Of a stretch of 64,000 nucleotides of DNA, positions 18,501 through 27,730 are shown piece by piece. The notes beneath the pieces are model-generated. The model saw only the letters and a program-made list of their open reading frames with translations. It was not told where the DNA came from and did not search any database. Source of the DNA: Paenibacillus stellifer (GTDB lineage Bacteria; Bacillota; Bacilli; Paenibacillales; Paenibacillaceae); NCBI RefSeq assembly GCF_000758685.1, contig NZ_CP009286.1:4432501-4496500 (forward strand), written 5' to 3'. Positions within the stretch are counted from its first letter, which is position 1. Each line of letters starts with the position of its first letter. The position numbers and the translations under genes are program-made.

Positions 18501-19517
18501 CTACGTCCGCATGACTGCAAGACTGGATTCCCGCACAATGAGCCGTGGCTCAAGCCGCACCTTCTCGTATTCACGCTCCGGACTCTCCAATATCCGTCTT
18601 AGCAGCATTTGAGTAGCCAGTCCCGCCGCCTCGCTTCCCATGATGGAGACCGAAGTGATCTGCGGCTCCGTGAGGACCGTCAGGGGATTATTGTCTATCC
18701 CGACTACGGCGATATCCCCGGGCACACGGATTCCCAATTTTTTGAAACGGTTGACGATGCCGATCGCAACCATGTCATTGACCGCATATACGGCGTCCGG
18801 CCTGCGCTCCAGATGATAGAAATAATCGGCGGCGCGCTCCCCCATCTGAGTGGATAATTCATCCCCCAGATAGACCAGACTTTCATCATAATGGGCAACG
18901 GACTCTTCATAAGCGATATACCGGTCTTCGATCAGCTTCGTGGATGTGCCGGCATAAGCGATTCTCGTCCTCCCGATCCCCTGCAAGTGCTCCATAACGA
19001 GCTTGCCCTCCAGCACCGACAAGCTGACGATATCCGCTTTAATCTCACCAACCAGCCGTTTCCCGAAATTCAAAATGGAGATGGGCACAGCGCATTTATT
19101 GATCAGCGCGGCTAATGTTTTGGGATATGCCAGCGGCATGATGATCATCCCGTCCACATGCAGCTGTTTGATGTCACGGACCGCTTCGAGTTCAGTCCTC
19201 GGATTTCCGGATGTGTTGATCTGAATGACCCGGTAGCCATATTGCTTGGCCATCTGCTCGACTGACCAGGCAATATCCGGAATGATGGCATTGCGGATGT
19301 CGGGAACGACCAGCGCAATCTGTTTGGTCTGCCGGACCTTCAGACTCTGAGCCGCCCTGTTGGGGGAGAACCCCATCTCCTCGATTATTTTAAGAATTCT
19401 GGCCCGCGTCCCTGCGCTGATTTCCCCGGAATTGTTGATGGCCCGGGATACGGTGGCGATGCTCACCGAAGCTCTTTTGGCCACATCCTCTATCGTGATC
19501 TTGCTTCTGTTGGTCAT
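18501..19517 (-). CDS. LacI family transcriptional regulator
   Basis: A 338-residue repressor. The N-terminal helix-turn-helix is ITIEDVAKRASVSIATVSRA followed by the hinge-region sequence FSPNRAAQSLKVR. The rest is a periplasmic-binding-like effector domain (IALVVPDIRNAIIPDIA, PDAVYAVNDMVAIGI, DIAVVGIDNNPLT). The start at 19517 is chosen because GGAAGG lies about 10 nt before it; an in-frame ATG at 19535 is possible. It is divergent from the butanediol-type dehydrogenase, and a LacI-type palindrome lies between them, so it may control that gene. The effector is unknown. Confidence 0.9.
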   Translation of the reverse strand: MTNRSKITIEDVAKRASVSIATVSRAINNSGEISAGTRARILKIIEEMGFSPNRAAQSLKVRQTKQIALVVPDIRNAIIPDIAWSVEQMAKQYGYRVIQINTSGNPRTELEAVRDIKQLHVDGMIIMPLAYPKTLAALINKCAVPISILNFGKRLVGEIKADIVSLSVLEGKLVMEHLQGIGRTRIAYAGTSTKLIEDRYIAYEESVAHYDESLVYLGDELSTQMGERAADYFYHLERRPDAVYAVNDMVAIGIVNRFKKLGIRVPGDIAVVGIDNNPLTVLTEPQITSVSIMGSEAAGLATQMLLRRILESPEREYEKVRLEPRLIVRESSLAVMRT

Positions 19518-19680
19518 CAAATATTTCCCTTCCAACCTTAAGTCTAGCGAATTTCGATTCTCTGTATCCTAAGATATCATACCTTATCCTCCAGGAATAA
19601 CAACTTTAGTAATTTCTGAAGCCATTTCCGAACAGCCTTTGGGTTTGACATCTGCTTGAGGATATGTAATCATTAATCCC

Positions 19681-19694
19681 GGAAACGTTTACGG
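19681..19694. promoter_or_regulatory. LacI/CcpA-type operator
   Basis: GGAAACGTTTACGG has the AACGTT core typical of LacI-family operators and cre sites. It lies about 40 nt before the dehydrogenase start and 160 nt from the divergent regulator. Either the neighbouring LacI protein or CcpA could bind. Confidence 0.5.
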
Positions 19695-19734
19695 TTCTGT
19701 GTTGAAAATTTCGCTTTATGGGAGATGGAACTTG

Positions 19735-20787
19735 ATGCAGGCATTGAGATGGCATAATGTGAAAGACTTGAGAGTGGAGACAATCGATGAGCCGAAGGTC
19801 CTTCCCGGAAAGGTCAAAATCCGTGTGGAATGGTGCGGAATTTGCGGCAGCGACCTTCACGAATATGTGGCGGGTCCGATCTTTATCCCGAAGGATAAAG
19901 CCCATCCGTTGACCGGAGAAGCCGCTCCAATCGTTATGGGCCATGAATTCTCGGGTGAAATTGTCGAAGTCGGCGAAGACGTGAACCAGTTCAAGGTCGG
20001 CGACCGGGTTGTTGTTGAGCCGATCTTTGCATGCGGTACTTGCGAGGCGTGCAGACAGGGCAAATATAATCTCTGTGACAAAATGGGCTTCCTCGGACTG
20101 GCCGGAGGCGGGGGCGGTTTTTCCGAATACGTTTCCGTAAATGCTAATATGGTTTTCAAAATTCCGGATTCCTTGTCCTTCGAGCAGGGCGCTCTGGTCG
20201 AGCCGTCCGCTGTCGCGCTTCATGCCGTCCGTCAAAGCCAGCTGAAGGTCGGCGACAAAGCCGCCGTGTTCGGCGCAGGACCGATCGGGCTGCTGGTCAT
20301 CGAGGCATTGAGAGCCTCGGGCGCCGCCGAGGTCTATGTTATCGAGCTGTCCGAGGAACGCAAGCAGAAGGCGATAGAACTAGGCGCCGTCGTCTTGGAC
20401 CCGAGAGAATGCGATGTTGTGAAGGAGCTGCATGACCGTACTTACGGCGGTGTCGATGTCGCGTACGAGGTAACGGGCGTTCCGTCCGTGCTGTCGCAAT
20501 CGATCAACTCTACCAAACTGGGCGGCCAGGTGATGATCGTCAGTATTTTTGAAAAAGACGCTCCGATCACCCCGAACAATATCGTGCTGAAGGAACGCAA
20601 CATGACAGGCATTATCGGCTACCGCCACGTATTCCCTGCCGTTCTTAGCCTGATGGAACAGGGCTATTTCCCGGCGGACAAGCTTGTGACGAAGAAGATC
20701 AAGCTGGACGAAGTGATCGAGCAGGGCTTCGAGGCTCTGCTGAAAGAGAGAAATCAGGTCAAAATCCTCGTCTCGCCAAGACCTTAA
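19735..20787 (+). CDS. bdhA: 2,3-butanediol dehydrogenase-like alcohol dehydrogenase
   Basis: A zinc-dependent medium-chain dehydrogenase of 350 residues that interconverts acetoin and 2,3-butanediol with NAD(H). Catalytic zinc ligands are in VEWCGICGSDLHEY and GHEFSG. The structural zinc Cys cluster is CGTCEACRQGKYNLCD near residue 100, and the NAD-binding motif is VFGAGPIGLL near residue 178. The start at 19735 follows GGAGATGG; an in-frame start 12 codons earlier lacks a site. It is monocistronic. The butanediol assignment is by overall resemblance to Bacillus BdhA; related polyol dehydrogenases are possible. Confidence 0.85.
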   Translation: MQALRWHNVKDLRVETIDEPKVLPGKVKIRVEWCGICGSDLHEYVAGPIFIPKDKAHPLTGEAAPIVMGHEFSGEIVEVGEDVNQFKVGDRVVVEPIFACGTCEACRQGKYNLCDKMGFLGLAGGGGGFSEYVSVNANMVFKIPDSLSFEQGALVEPSAVALHAVRQSQLKVGDKAAVFGAGPIGLLVIEALRASGAAEVYVIELSEERKQKAIELGAVVLDPRECDVVKELHDRTYGGVDVAYEVTGVPSVLSQSINSTKLGGQVMIVSIFEKDAPITPNNIVLKERNMTGIIGYRHVFPAVLSLMEQGYFPADKLVTKKIKLDEVIEQGFEALLKERNQVKILVSPRP

Positions 20788-20847
20788 CGGGCTGGCTATA
20801 TTGAACTGTTGAACTAATCCCCTAACATACACTTGCATTTGGCATCC

Positions 20848-20882
20848 GGGCCGTCCCCAATGACTTGACTGGGGGACGGCCC
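20848..20882 (+). terminator. Terminator of the butanediol dehydrogenase gene
   Basis: GC-rich inverted repeat GGGCCGTCCCC / GGGGGACGGCCC with a 12-nt loop, 60 nt after the stop and followed by TTCGTTCG. Between it and the next gene (20992) there is only AT-rich sequence with short CTCTCATAGT direct repeats. Confidence 0.7.
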
Positions 20883-20991
20883 TTCGTTCGTCTGCCGCTA
20901 TACCGGTCGCTCTGTAGTTGCTCTCTCATAGTCACTCTCTCATAGTTACACTTTCATCCATCACTCTTACCTATGCCACTATTCCCAATGC

Positions 20992-22155
20992 CTACTTTTC
21001 CGCCACCGCAGGGCTTATCTCAAATCTCCATACATTTCCCGAGAGATTGTAGGAGACCTCAATATCTGGCCAACCGGAGTGTGTGAATGTGGCGACTCCG
21101 GGAGCCTTCGGATTTTTCTTAAGCTGATAATCCTTTAGTTTCAGGCTGTAGGTAGAAGGCAGAAGCCCTTCCGTCGCCGAGCGTATCTGCTGTTCACTGA
21201 CCGCCAGCAGCTTCTTGTCCCGCTCGGCCTGAACCTTGGCAGAGTCGGATTTTCCGTCGAACAAAGCCGTATCGGTAATCCCGCATACAACCCGGGTAAA
21301 AGCATCCATCGTAACATAAGCCTCGCCTCCGAAGCGAAGTGTCAGCAAATCTATTGTCCCATTAACGAAGCGATAGGCTCCCGTCACAGTCAGATTTGTC
21401 CGGTTCTTGTTCATGAACTTCAGCGCCTTGATCCCCTCTTCCATTATTGCAGAATCCAGGGTTCCGACATCCGGCTCGAAGCTCATCATTTCAATGTCTC
21501 CATTGATGATTTCAACCCGTGCATCGACTGCTCTGAATACAGTCCTCACCTCAATCTTCTCATCCTTGGCTGCATCGTAATCGACATTGCGCGAGGCAGA
21601 GTAAGCAAAGTCTCCTTTATAGCCTAAACTCGCCATCACCGCTCTCGCACCATCGCTCAATTTGCGGACACTCTGATCAGGTTTAAGCGAGCTTGTCACT
21701 TTCGCCTTCATCAGCTTCCCGGTATCCGTACTGATCCAGAAATACGCGGTGTTGTCCCCCTCGCGGTATGAATATCGCATCAGCTTCTCATTCTTCACAC
21801 GCTCGGCGCCTTCGAATGGAAGTGAAATTCCCAGCAGATCTTGCAGCGCCTTATCCGCCGTCTTCTTCATGTCCGCTTCCTTCACCGCTCCAGAGGCTGT
21901 GGAGAACACATTGCCCGTTCCCCTGTAGCTTAAGAGCGAGCCGTCCGCCGCCGCCCAGCCGAGTCCGGCGACCGTCAGTGCAATACATGCAGCAACGGCT
22001 GTCTTCACATAAGGACTTCCAAGGCGCTCCCGCGCTCTCCGGGGCTTGCCTTCGCGGATCATCCGCAACACATTCTCCGCATGCTCCGCCGTAAATCCGC
22101 CCTTCTCAAAAGGACCTTTGGCTACCCGTTCGTACCATTCCGGTCTGCTGTCCAC
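20992..22155 (-). CDS. Probable anti-sigma factor / membrane protein
   Basis: A 387-residue protein with a short cytoplasmic N-terminus (about 48 residues, Arg-rich before the membrane), one hydrophobic segment VKTAVAACIALTVAGLGWAA, and a long outer domain. The outer part has repeated beta-rich modules with YRFVNGTIDLLTLRFGGE and similar text, resembling PepSY-like propeptide folds; that similarity is weak. The GTG start overlaps the stop of the sigma factor gene (TAGTG), so the two are translationally coupled, which is typical of an ECF sigma factor and its membrane anti-sigma. No zinc-type HxxxCxxC anti-sigma motif is seen. Confidence 0.65.
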   Translation of the reverse strand: MDSRPEWYERVAKGPFEKGGFTAEHAENVLRMIREGKPRRARERLGSPYVKTAVAACIALTVAGLGWAAADGSLLSYRGTGNVFSTASGAVKEADMKKTADKALQDLLGISLPFEGAERVKNEKLMRYSYREGDNTAYFWISTDTGKLMKAKVTSSLKPDQSVRKLSDGARAVMASLGYKGDFAYSASRNVDYDAAKDEKIEVRTVFRAVDARVEIINGDIEMMSFEPDVGTLDSAIMEEGIKALKFMNKNRTNLTVTGAYRFVNGTIDLLTLRFGGEAYVTMDAFTRVVCGITDTALFDGKSDSAKVQAERDKKLLAVSEQQIRSATEGLLPSTYSLKLKDYQLKKNPKAPGVATFTHSGWPDIEVSYNLSGNVWRFEISPAVAEK

Positions 22156-22730
22156 TATCTCATCTCCTTCAGCCTGTGTTGGACTTTGCGGCGGGCGCGG
22201 TGAAGCCTGGACTTGACCGTCCCGGGCGACCAGCCCGTAACCTCGGCGATTTCCCGGGTAGACATGCCATATTTCAAATCGAGAACAAGCACTTCCCGGA
22301 ACCCGGCAGGCAGATCCATGATCATATCCCAGATTTCATTGATATGCATGCTGCTGAAATACTGCATTTCCGCCGAGGCCGCAACGACCGCCCCGCCGCC
22401 TGCGTTCACCGTGATCTTCCCGTCCGGCAGCGCAGCGGTGTCTCCCCACAGGCTTTTTCTGAAGAAGCGGGATTTGCGGTAGGAGCATACGGCATTTCGT
22501 GCGATGGAGAACAGCCATGTTTGAAAGGAGGACCTTCCCCGGTACGTCTCAATGCGGTAGTAGCATTTCACAAATACCTCCTGCGCCAGCTCATCCGCCT
22601 GCTCACGGCTCGAAGTCAAATAGTAAATGTAATTCCAGACATCGCTGCCATAGCGGTCCATCACGGCCCGAAGCATGTCCTCGTCCATCTGAACGGCATC
22701 CTTCAAATTTTCGAAATTCAATACATTCAC
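22155..22730 (-). CDS. ECF RNA polymerase sigma factor
   Basis: A 191-residue sigma-70 family protein. Region 2 is ADELAQEVFVKCYYRIETYRG followed by FQTWLFSIARN near residue 75. Region 4 is FREVLVLDLKYGMSTREIAE and TGWSPGTVKSRLHRARRKV near the C-terminus. The segment between is short, as in ECF types. Its stop overlaps the start of the membrane protein downstream by one base. It probably answers an envelope signal passed on by that partner; the signal itself is unknown. Confidence 0.92.
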   Translation of the reverse strand: MNVLNFENLKDAVQMDEDMLRAVMDRYGSDVWNYIYYLTSSREQADELAQEVFVKCYYRIETYRGRSSFQTWLFSIARNAVCSYRKSRFFRKSLWGDTAALPDGKITVNAGGGAVVAASAEMQYFSSMHINEIWDMIMDLPAGFREVLVLDLKYGMSTREIAEVTGWSPGTVKSRLHRARRKVQHRLKEMR

Positions 22731-22817
22731 CTCACCGGATTAGACGAAATTCAGGCCGGAACGGTTCCCGCTTCCGAAATATACATAACATTATTATTGA
22801 CTTTGGCAATGAAAAAA

Positions 22818-22839
22818 GCATCCCATGAGTTAGGGATGC
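22818..22839 (-). terminator. Terminator with U-tract
   Basis: GCATCCC / GGGATGC hairpin with an 8-nt loop and six T on the minus side. It would end transcription of the AraC/GyrI gene after it has passed through the repeat tract 22850-23095. Confidence 0.75.
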
Positions 22840-22849
22840 TTCATACTCC

Positions 22850-23095
22850 AGGCCCAACGCTTGCTGCTTGTTGATCGATGCTAGCTGCCCGCTGCTGAGT
22901 GTTCGCGGCTTGCAACTTGCTGCCCGCTGCTTCAGCGTTCGCCGCTTGCCGCTCGTCACCCTGCAGTTCGCTATTCGCCGTCCGCAGTTCAGCATTTGCC
23001 GTTTGGCGTTCACCGCCTCGTAGTTCAGCGTCGCCGCTTACTGTTCGATGCGGCTAAGCGCTTACTGCTTGCGGCGCAGCCTTTTTCGATCAGAA
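22850..23095. repeat. Low-complexity degenerate repeat tract
   Basis: About 245 nt in the 3-prime leader-out region of the AraC/GyrI gene. It is built from imperfect copies of short words such as GCGAACGCTGAA, GCAGCGGGCAGCAAG and GCGGCAA (read on the minus strand), at irregular spacing of roughly 14-21 nt. A 93-codon open frame on the minus strand is made of this text (Arg/Ser/Gln-rich), but it has no ribosome binding site or fold-like sequence. No gene is called. It does not have the constant repeat and unique spacers of a CRISPR array. Confidence 0.6.
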
Positions 23096-23100
23096 CATAC

Positions 23101-24009
23101 CTATTCCGCTCTCTTCACCGGCCGTAGTACGGCATAACCATAGCCCTCCGGGAAATGCCGCTGGTAGTCCTGCTTCTCCCCGGCTTCATCCCAGACATAG
23201 TCCAGCTCGCCGGGATCGAAGCTCCACGCTTTGTCCTCAACGGCCTTCATGACAGAAGCGTTATCCTTCATATAATCAAACGGAGGATAATAGAAGACCA
23301 AGTACTCGGACTCCGGGATAAGCCGGCATTCCATCCCTTCCGGAATATCACCGGTGTAATCCGCGGATACCGGAATTCCGTACAGATAACCTTTTCTCCC
23401 CTCCCGGTAAAACCAGCCGGCGGTCTGCCCCAGCTGACCGGGCAGCGTGTGATGGGACATGCTCTCCAGCAGCCCGCTCACCTCGTCACAATCATGGCCG
23501 TTCGCCCAGAAGTCGCCGTAATTATCCGATTCGACATCCCAGATTCCGATAAATTGATGGGCCGGTATTCGCTCAATTTTAACCTCTACCTCTTGAAGCT
23601 TAAGCTCCGACATGAAGACACGCTCCTTCACCGCATAGTGATAAGGAGAGAAGACTTCGGCCCGAATCGACATTGGAATCGGCCGTCTGGATTCCCGGTA
23701 CGAAGCGGGCGTCATGCCGAAGGCTCTGACAAAAGACCTGGTAAACGCTTCCTGTGAGGAATAGCCATACTTCACGGCGATGTCTAGAAGCCGCAGCTCC
23801 GTGTCTCTGACTTCCAGTGCAGCATGCGTGATGCGCCGGAGCCGCACATAATCGCGCAGAGTCATCCCCGTGAGCAGGTGAAACTGCCTTGTGCAGTAGT
23901 AAGGCGAATACCCCAGCCGTTCGGACATTTCCTGCAGCGTTGCCTTCGAATCCAGATGTTCCTCCACCCAGTCTACCATCATTTGGACCATTTCGTTCCA
24001 TTCGTACAA
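23101..24009 (-). CDS. AraC family regulator with GyrI-like effector domain
   Basis: A 302-residue regulator of the Rob/SoxS-like layout. The N-terminal 110 residues carry the double helix-turn-helix (ATLQEMSERLGYSPYYCTRQ, then LDIAVKYGYSSQEAFTRSF and FGMTPASYR). From about residue 130 comes a GyrI/BmrR-like ligand-binding domain (VEVKIERIPAHQFIGIWD, ECRLIPESEYLVF-like text near residue 235). Such proteins usually sense drugs or metabolites and control efflux or stress genes. No such target gene is adjacent; FabF upstream is separated by 93 nt and a different unit. Target and ligand are unknown. Confidence 0.88.
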   Translation of the reverse strand: MYEWNEMVQMMVDWVEEHLDSKATLQEMSERLGYSPYYCTRQFHLLTGMTLRDYVRLRRITHAALEVRDTELRLLDIAVKYGYSSQEAFTRSFVRAFGMTPASYRESRRPIPMSIRAEVFSPYHYAVKERVFMSELKLQEVEVKIERIPAHQFIGIWDVESDNYGDFWANGHDCDEVSGLLESMSHHTLPGQLGQTAGWFYREGRKGYLYGIPVSADYTGDIPEGMECRLIPESEYLVFYYPPFDYMKDNASVMKAVEDKAWSFDPGELDYVWDEAGEKQDYQRHFPEGYGYAVLRPVKRAE

Positions 24010-24102
24010 ACCGAAGTCCCTCCTTTCCCCTACATTCTAAGGGTTAGTGTCACCCGATCGCCTGATTCGAGTTGCGGTCCGCGTGGCTCAGGAGATACGC
24101 CG

Positions 24103-25341
24103 CTATTCCCGGTATTTGCGAACAATGACCACGGCATTGTGTCCGCCGAAGCCGAAGGAATTGGACATGCCGATTTCAAGATCGGCTTCCCGCGCGGCAT
24201 TCGGCACATAATCCAGATCGCATTCCGGGTCGGGATGCTCAAGATTGATCGTCGGCGGAATAAGCCCCGCTTCCAGGCTCTTGACGAGAGCGATCGCTTC
24301 GGCCCCGCCGGCGGCCCCGAGCATATGCCCGGTCATCGACTTGTTGGCCGTCACCGGGATGCGGTAGGCATCCTCGCCGAACAGCGTCTTGATCGCCTTC
24401 GTCTCGGAGCGGTCGCCAAGCTCCGTGGAGGTGGCGTGAGCGCTGATGACGTCGATCTCGCCGGGCTCGAGCCCGGCGGAATGCAGCGCCTGCTTCATAG
24501 CCCGGTAAGCGCCTTCCCCTTCCGGGTGGGTGGCAACCATATGGTAGGCGTCGGAGCCCGCCCCGTAGCCAATCACCTCGGCGTAGATTCTCGCATCCCG
24601 CCGCTTCGCGTGCGATAGCGACTCCAGCACCAGAATGCCTGCGCCTTCGCCAAGGACGAACCCGTCCCGCTTCGCGTCGAACGGCCGGCTGGCCCCTTGG
24701 ATATCATCATTCCGTGCGGACAAGGCATGTGCGTTGCCGAAGCTGGCCAGGGAAATCTCGTTGACCGCCGCCTCCGCCCCGCCGGCCAGAATGACATCCG
24801 CGTCGCCGGAGCGGATAACCCGGAAGGCCTCGCCGATGGCCGTGTTCCCGATGGAGCAGGCGGTAACAGGCGACAGCGTCGGGCCCAGTGTTCCGAGGCG
24901 GATGCTGATCGTCGCGGCGGCCATGTTGGAGATCATCATCGGGACCAGCGTCGGACTGACCCGTTCCGGCCCGCGCTCCAGCAGTACCCGGTGCTGATCG
25001 AGCAGCGTGCCGATGCCTCCGGTGCCCGAGCCGACATAGACGCCGACTTGTTCCATGTCCAGCGCCTCTTGCCGCAGTCCGGCGTCAGCCCATGCCTGAT
25101 CAGCCGCTGCAACAGCGAACTGTGTGAAGCGGTCCATGCGCCGCGCTTCCTTTCTTCCGAACAGGGCTTCGGCATCGAAGCCCCGGACCGTTCCGGCGAA
25201 CTTGGTCTTGTAAGCCGACGTATCGAAGGCGTCGATTTCGCGGATACCCGACCGCCTATCCTTCAGCCCATTCCAGAATTCCTTCACGCCGCTTCCGAGC
25301 GGCGATACGATTCCCATGCCTGTAATGACAACTCTTTCCAC
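24103..25341 (-). CDS. fabF: 3-oxoacyl-ACP synthase II
   Basis: A 412-residue beta-ketoacyl-ACP synthase that elongates fatty acids by condensing malonyl-ACP with acyl-ACP. The N-terminus RVVITGMGIVSPLG, the catalytic Cys in VTACSIGNTAIG near residue 163, and the two His in SAHATSTELGD and NKSMTGHMLGAAGG near residues 300 and 335 form the Cys-His-His triad. The C-terminal glycine-rich SNSFGFGGHNA is also intact. It stands alone, without fabH, acpP or other fab genes, so it may be a second copy outside the main cluster. Divergent from the XRE regulator at 25516. Confidence 0.93.
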   Translation of the reverse strand: MERVVITGMGIVSPLGSGVKEFWNGLKDRRSGIREIDAFDTSAYKTKFAGTVRGFDAEALFGRKEARRMDRFTQFAVAAADQAWADAGLRQEALDMEQVGVYVGSGTGGIGTLLDQHRVLLERGPERVSPTLVPMMISNMAAATISIRLGTLGPTLSPVTACSIGNTAIGEAFRVIRSGDADVILAGGAEAAVNEISLASFGNAHALSARNDDIQGASRPFDAKRDGFVLGEGAGILVLESLSHAKRRDARIYAEVIGYGAGSDAYHMVATHPEGEGAYRAMKQALHSAGLEPGEIDVISAHATSTELGDRSETKAIKTLFGEDAYRIPVTANKSMTGHMLGAAGGAEAIALVKSLEAGLIPPTINLEHPDPECDLDYVPNAAREADLEIGMSNSFGFGGHNAVVIVRKYRE

Positions 25342-25515
25342 GATTCAGACCTCCAGCTCATGTAATATCGCTATCATGCCATGCAGGTTATCCTATTACA
25401 AGTTGTTGTTTAAACTAGTATAATGAGTGCTAGGATAACACGTGAACGGAATCGCACTAACGATATCGCACTAAGGGAATCAAAAGAATGGAATCGAGCT
25501 TAAGGAGGAAGAATC

Positions 25516-26352
25516 ATGAACGATCAAGCCAGACTGGAGGCGCTGTCCGCCTTCCTGAAGACCCAGCGAGCCAAAATCACGCCGGGTTCGGTCGGACTTC
25601 CCGAGGGAGGCAGGCGCAGAACGCCGGGTCTTCGAAGGGAGGAGGTCGCCCAGCTAGCGGGCGTCAGTACGACCTGGTACACCTGGCTGGAGCAGGGACG
25701 CAATATTAAGGTATCATCTTCGGTGCTGGAGAATATCGCAAGGGCGCTCCGGCTGACTGCCGATGAGAGGCGGTATCTCCAGTCGCTCGCGCTGGAATCT
25801 CATGTCAGCCCCCCGGCTCCGCCCGAGGAACAGCCCGAAATCCGGCCGGCGCTGCTCAAGATCATCCGGGAACTTAAATACTCCCCGGCCATCGTGATCG
25901 ACCGCCGCTCCCGGATTGTCGGCTGGAACGACGCGGCCAGGCATGTCTTTCTCGATTTCGTGCAGGTCCCGGCGGAAGGCCGGAATCTGATCGAGCTTCT
26001 GTTCGCCCGCAAGGAGCTTCAGCGGCTGGCGGTGAACTGGGAGGATTTCGTAACCGGCTTTCTCGCGATCTTCCGGACGTATTACGGACAGTATGTGGAG
26101 GATGAATGGTATCGCGACTTCCTGCGGCATATGAGCGGACAGTATCCGGATTTCGGCCGGCTGTGGCAGAGAAGCACTGTGAACAGCGCCCCTGACGTGC
26201 TGATTGAGTTCCGGCATGCGAAGGCGGGCAAAATGCTGTTCGAGCTGACCTCCATGCAGGTGCACGGCAGCGCCGATCTGCGCTGCCTCATCTACACGCC
26301 GTCATCCGAGCGGACGGAGCTTAAGCTGATGAAGATCATCAGGCAAGCCTAA
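25516..26352 (+). CDS. XRE/MmyB-type transcriptional regulator
   Basis: A 278-residue protein with an N-terminal helix-turn-helix (RTPGLRREEVAQLAGVSTTW, then YTWLEQGRNIKVSSSVLENI) near residues 30-75, and a C-terminal MmyB-like domain from about residue 105 (LKIIRELKYSPAIVIDRRSR, VGWNDAARHVF) that in this family binds fatty-acid-like ligands. That would fit its place opposite fabF, but regulation of fabF is only inference. The ribosome binding site is AAGGAGGAAGAATC. Its end overlaps the convergent amidohydrolase by 4 nt. Confidence 0.9.
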   Translation: MNDQARLEALSAFLKTQRAKITPGSVGLPEGGRRRTPGLRREEVAQLAGVSTTWYTWLEQGRNIKVSSSVLENIARALRLTADERRYLQSLALESHVSPPAPPEEQPEIRPALLKIIRELKYSPAIVIDRRSRIVGWNDAARHVFLDFVQVPAEGRNLIELLFARKELQRLAVNWEDFVTGFLAIFRTYYGQYVEDEWYRDFLRHMSGQYPDFGRLWQRSTVNSAPDVLIEFRHAKAGKMLFELTSMQVHGSADLRCLIYTPSSERTELKLMKIIRQA

Positions 26353-27692
26353 ATGGAGCCCAGCGGCGAGCGGACCAGCAGCCGTTTGATCGAAGTGTCC
26401 GCTTCGCGCAGCACCGTATCCTTGTCGATTGTCTTCATCACGCCGCGCTCCATGACGACCTTGCCGTTAATGATCGTGCTCTCCACATCGGAGCGGGTTG
26501 CGGAATACACAATCCGCGAGACCGGATCAACGTCAAAGGAAGGGAACGTATGAAAGTTGTTCAGATTGAGGATCGCCAGATCCGCTTTTTTCCCGACTTC
26601 CAGACTGCCGATTTCATCCTCCAGGCCGACCGCTTTCGCTCCGCCGATCGTCGCCATCCGGAACACGGTCCGGGCATCCATCGCCGTCGGCCCGTGCTTC
26701 GGCTTCTGGATCAGAGCGGCCATCCGCATTTCTCCGAACATATCGAGGTTATTATTGCACGGCGCGCCGTCCGCGCCAAGGCTCACCGACACATGCTCGT
26801 GAATCAGTCCCGGGGTATCGGCGAAGCCGGACGCGAGCTTCATATTGGAGCCTGGACAATGGCTGACATGAACGCCGCGATCGCGCAGAATCCGCCGTTC
26901 CTCCTCATCAAGCCAGACGCAGTGAGCCAGAATGAGCCGCTCGTTCGCCAGACCGATATGATCGAGGTACACGATATTGCGCATGCCGGTCATCGCCTGC
27001 ACAATCTCGATCTCACCCAGATTCTCGGACGCGTGAGTATGCACATTGACCCCATAGCGTGCCGACAGATCACGGACCTCCTTCAGCAGCGGCTCGGTGC
27101 ATGAGATGACGAATCTCGGGGAAAAAGCGTACCGGATACGTCCCCCGTCATAGCCGTTCCATTTCTCCAGCAGATCCACGCTCTCCTGCAGCGAAGATGC
27201 CGTATCCTCCTGAAGCGCGGCTGGGATGTCGTCTCCTTTCTGATCCATCATCACCTTGCCGGAGAGGGCGCGAATACCGCTCTTCGCAATGGCCTGAAAC
27301 GCGTAATCGGTGTGGTGCACCGTCTCCATATCGACGATCGTCGTCGTGCCGCTAGATATCAGTTCGCCGAGTCCGAGCATGGCCGAGTAATAGAGCGATT
27401 CGCCGTCATGCGCCGCTTCCAGCGGCCAGATGCGTTTGCGCAGCCAGTCCATCAGCTCCAGATCGTCCGCCTTCCCCCGGAAGAGTGTCTGGCACAGATG
27501 GATATGCGTCTGAACGAAGCCTGGAATCACCGTGCGGCCTGCGGCATCCATCACCTGCTCGCCCTGCAGCGGCGTGAGACCCGCTCCGATTTCGGCGATC
27601 CGGTCATCCTTGATACGGATATCCCCGTGTAAGATTTCCTCCCGTTGATTCATTGTGACAATCTGCGCATTTTTGATCAAAATACCGCTCAT
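26349..27692 (-). CDS. Amidohydrolase, purine deaminase-like
   Basis: A 447-residue metal-dependent hydrolase of the guanine deaminase / MtaD / 8-oxoguanine deaminase group. Metal ligands are visible in order: HxH in VQTHIHLCQTLFRG near residue 65, NVHTHASE near residue 210, LILAHCVWLDE near residue 240, and the Asp in SLGADGAPCNNNLDMF near residue 300. The start at 27692 follows GGGGAGAACGCC; the frame extends 12 codons upstream into the riboswitch terminator. A guanine-class purine riboswitch lies directly upstream, so a purine such as guanine or a derivative is the likely substrate. 5-prime-deoxyadenosine or atrazine-type substrates remain possible by sequence alone. Confidence 0.85.
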   Translation of the reverse strand: MSGILIKNAQIVTMNQREEILHGDIRIKDDRIAEIGAGLTPLQGEQVMDAAGRTVIPGFVQTHIHLCQTLFRGKADDLELMDWLRKRIWPLEAAHDGESLYYSAMLGLGELISSGTTTIVDMETVHHTDYAFQAIAKSGIRALSGKVMMDQKGDDIPAALQEDTASSLQESVDLLEKWNGYDGGRIRYAFSPRFVISCTEPLLKEVRDLSARYGVNVHTHASENLGEIEIVQAMTGMRNIVYLDHIGLANERLILAHCVWLDEEERRILRDRGVHVSHCPGSNMKLASGFADTPGLIHEHVSVSLGADGAPCNNNLDMFGEMRMAALIQKPKHGPTAMDARTVFRMATIGGAKAVGLEDEIGSLEVGKKADLAILNLNNFHTFPSFDVDPVSRIVYSATRSDVESTIINGKVVMERGVMKTIDKDTVLREADTSIKRLLVRSPLGSI

Positions 27693-27730
27693 GGCGTTCT
27701 CCCCTCTCCGATTCATGCCCATATCCAAGC

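Noticed and set aside
22732..23013. A 93-codon minus-strand frame across the repeat tract
   Set aside because: It consists of translated low-complexity repeat and runs through the terminator at 22818-22839.
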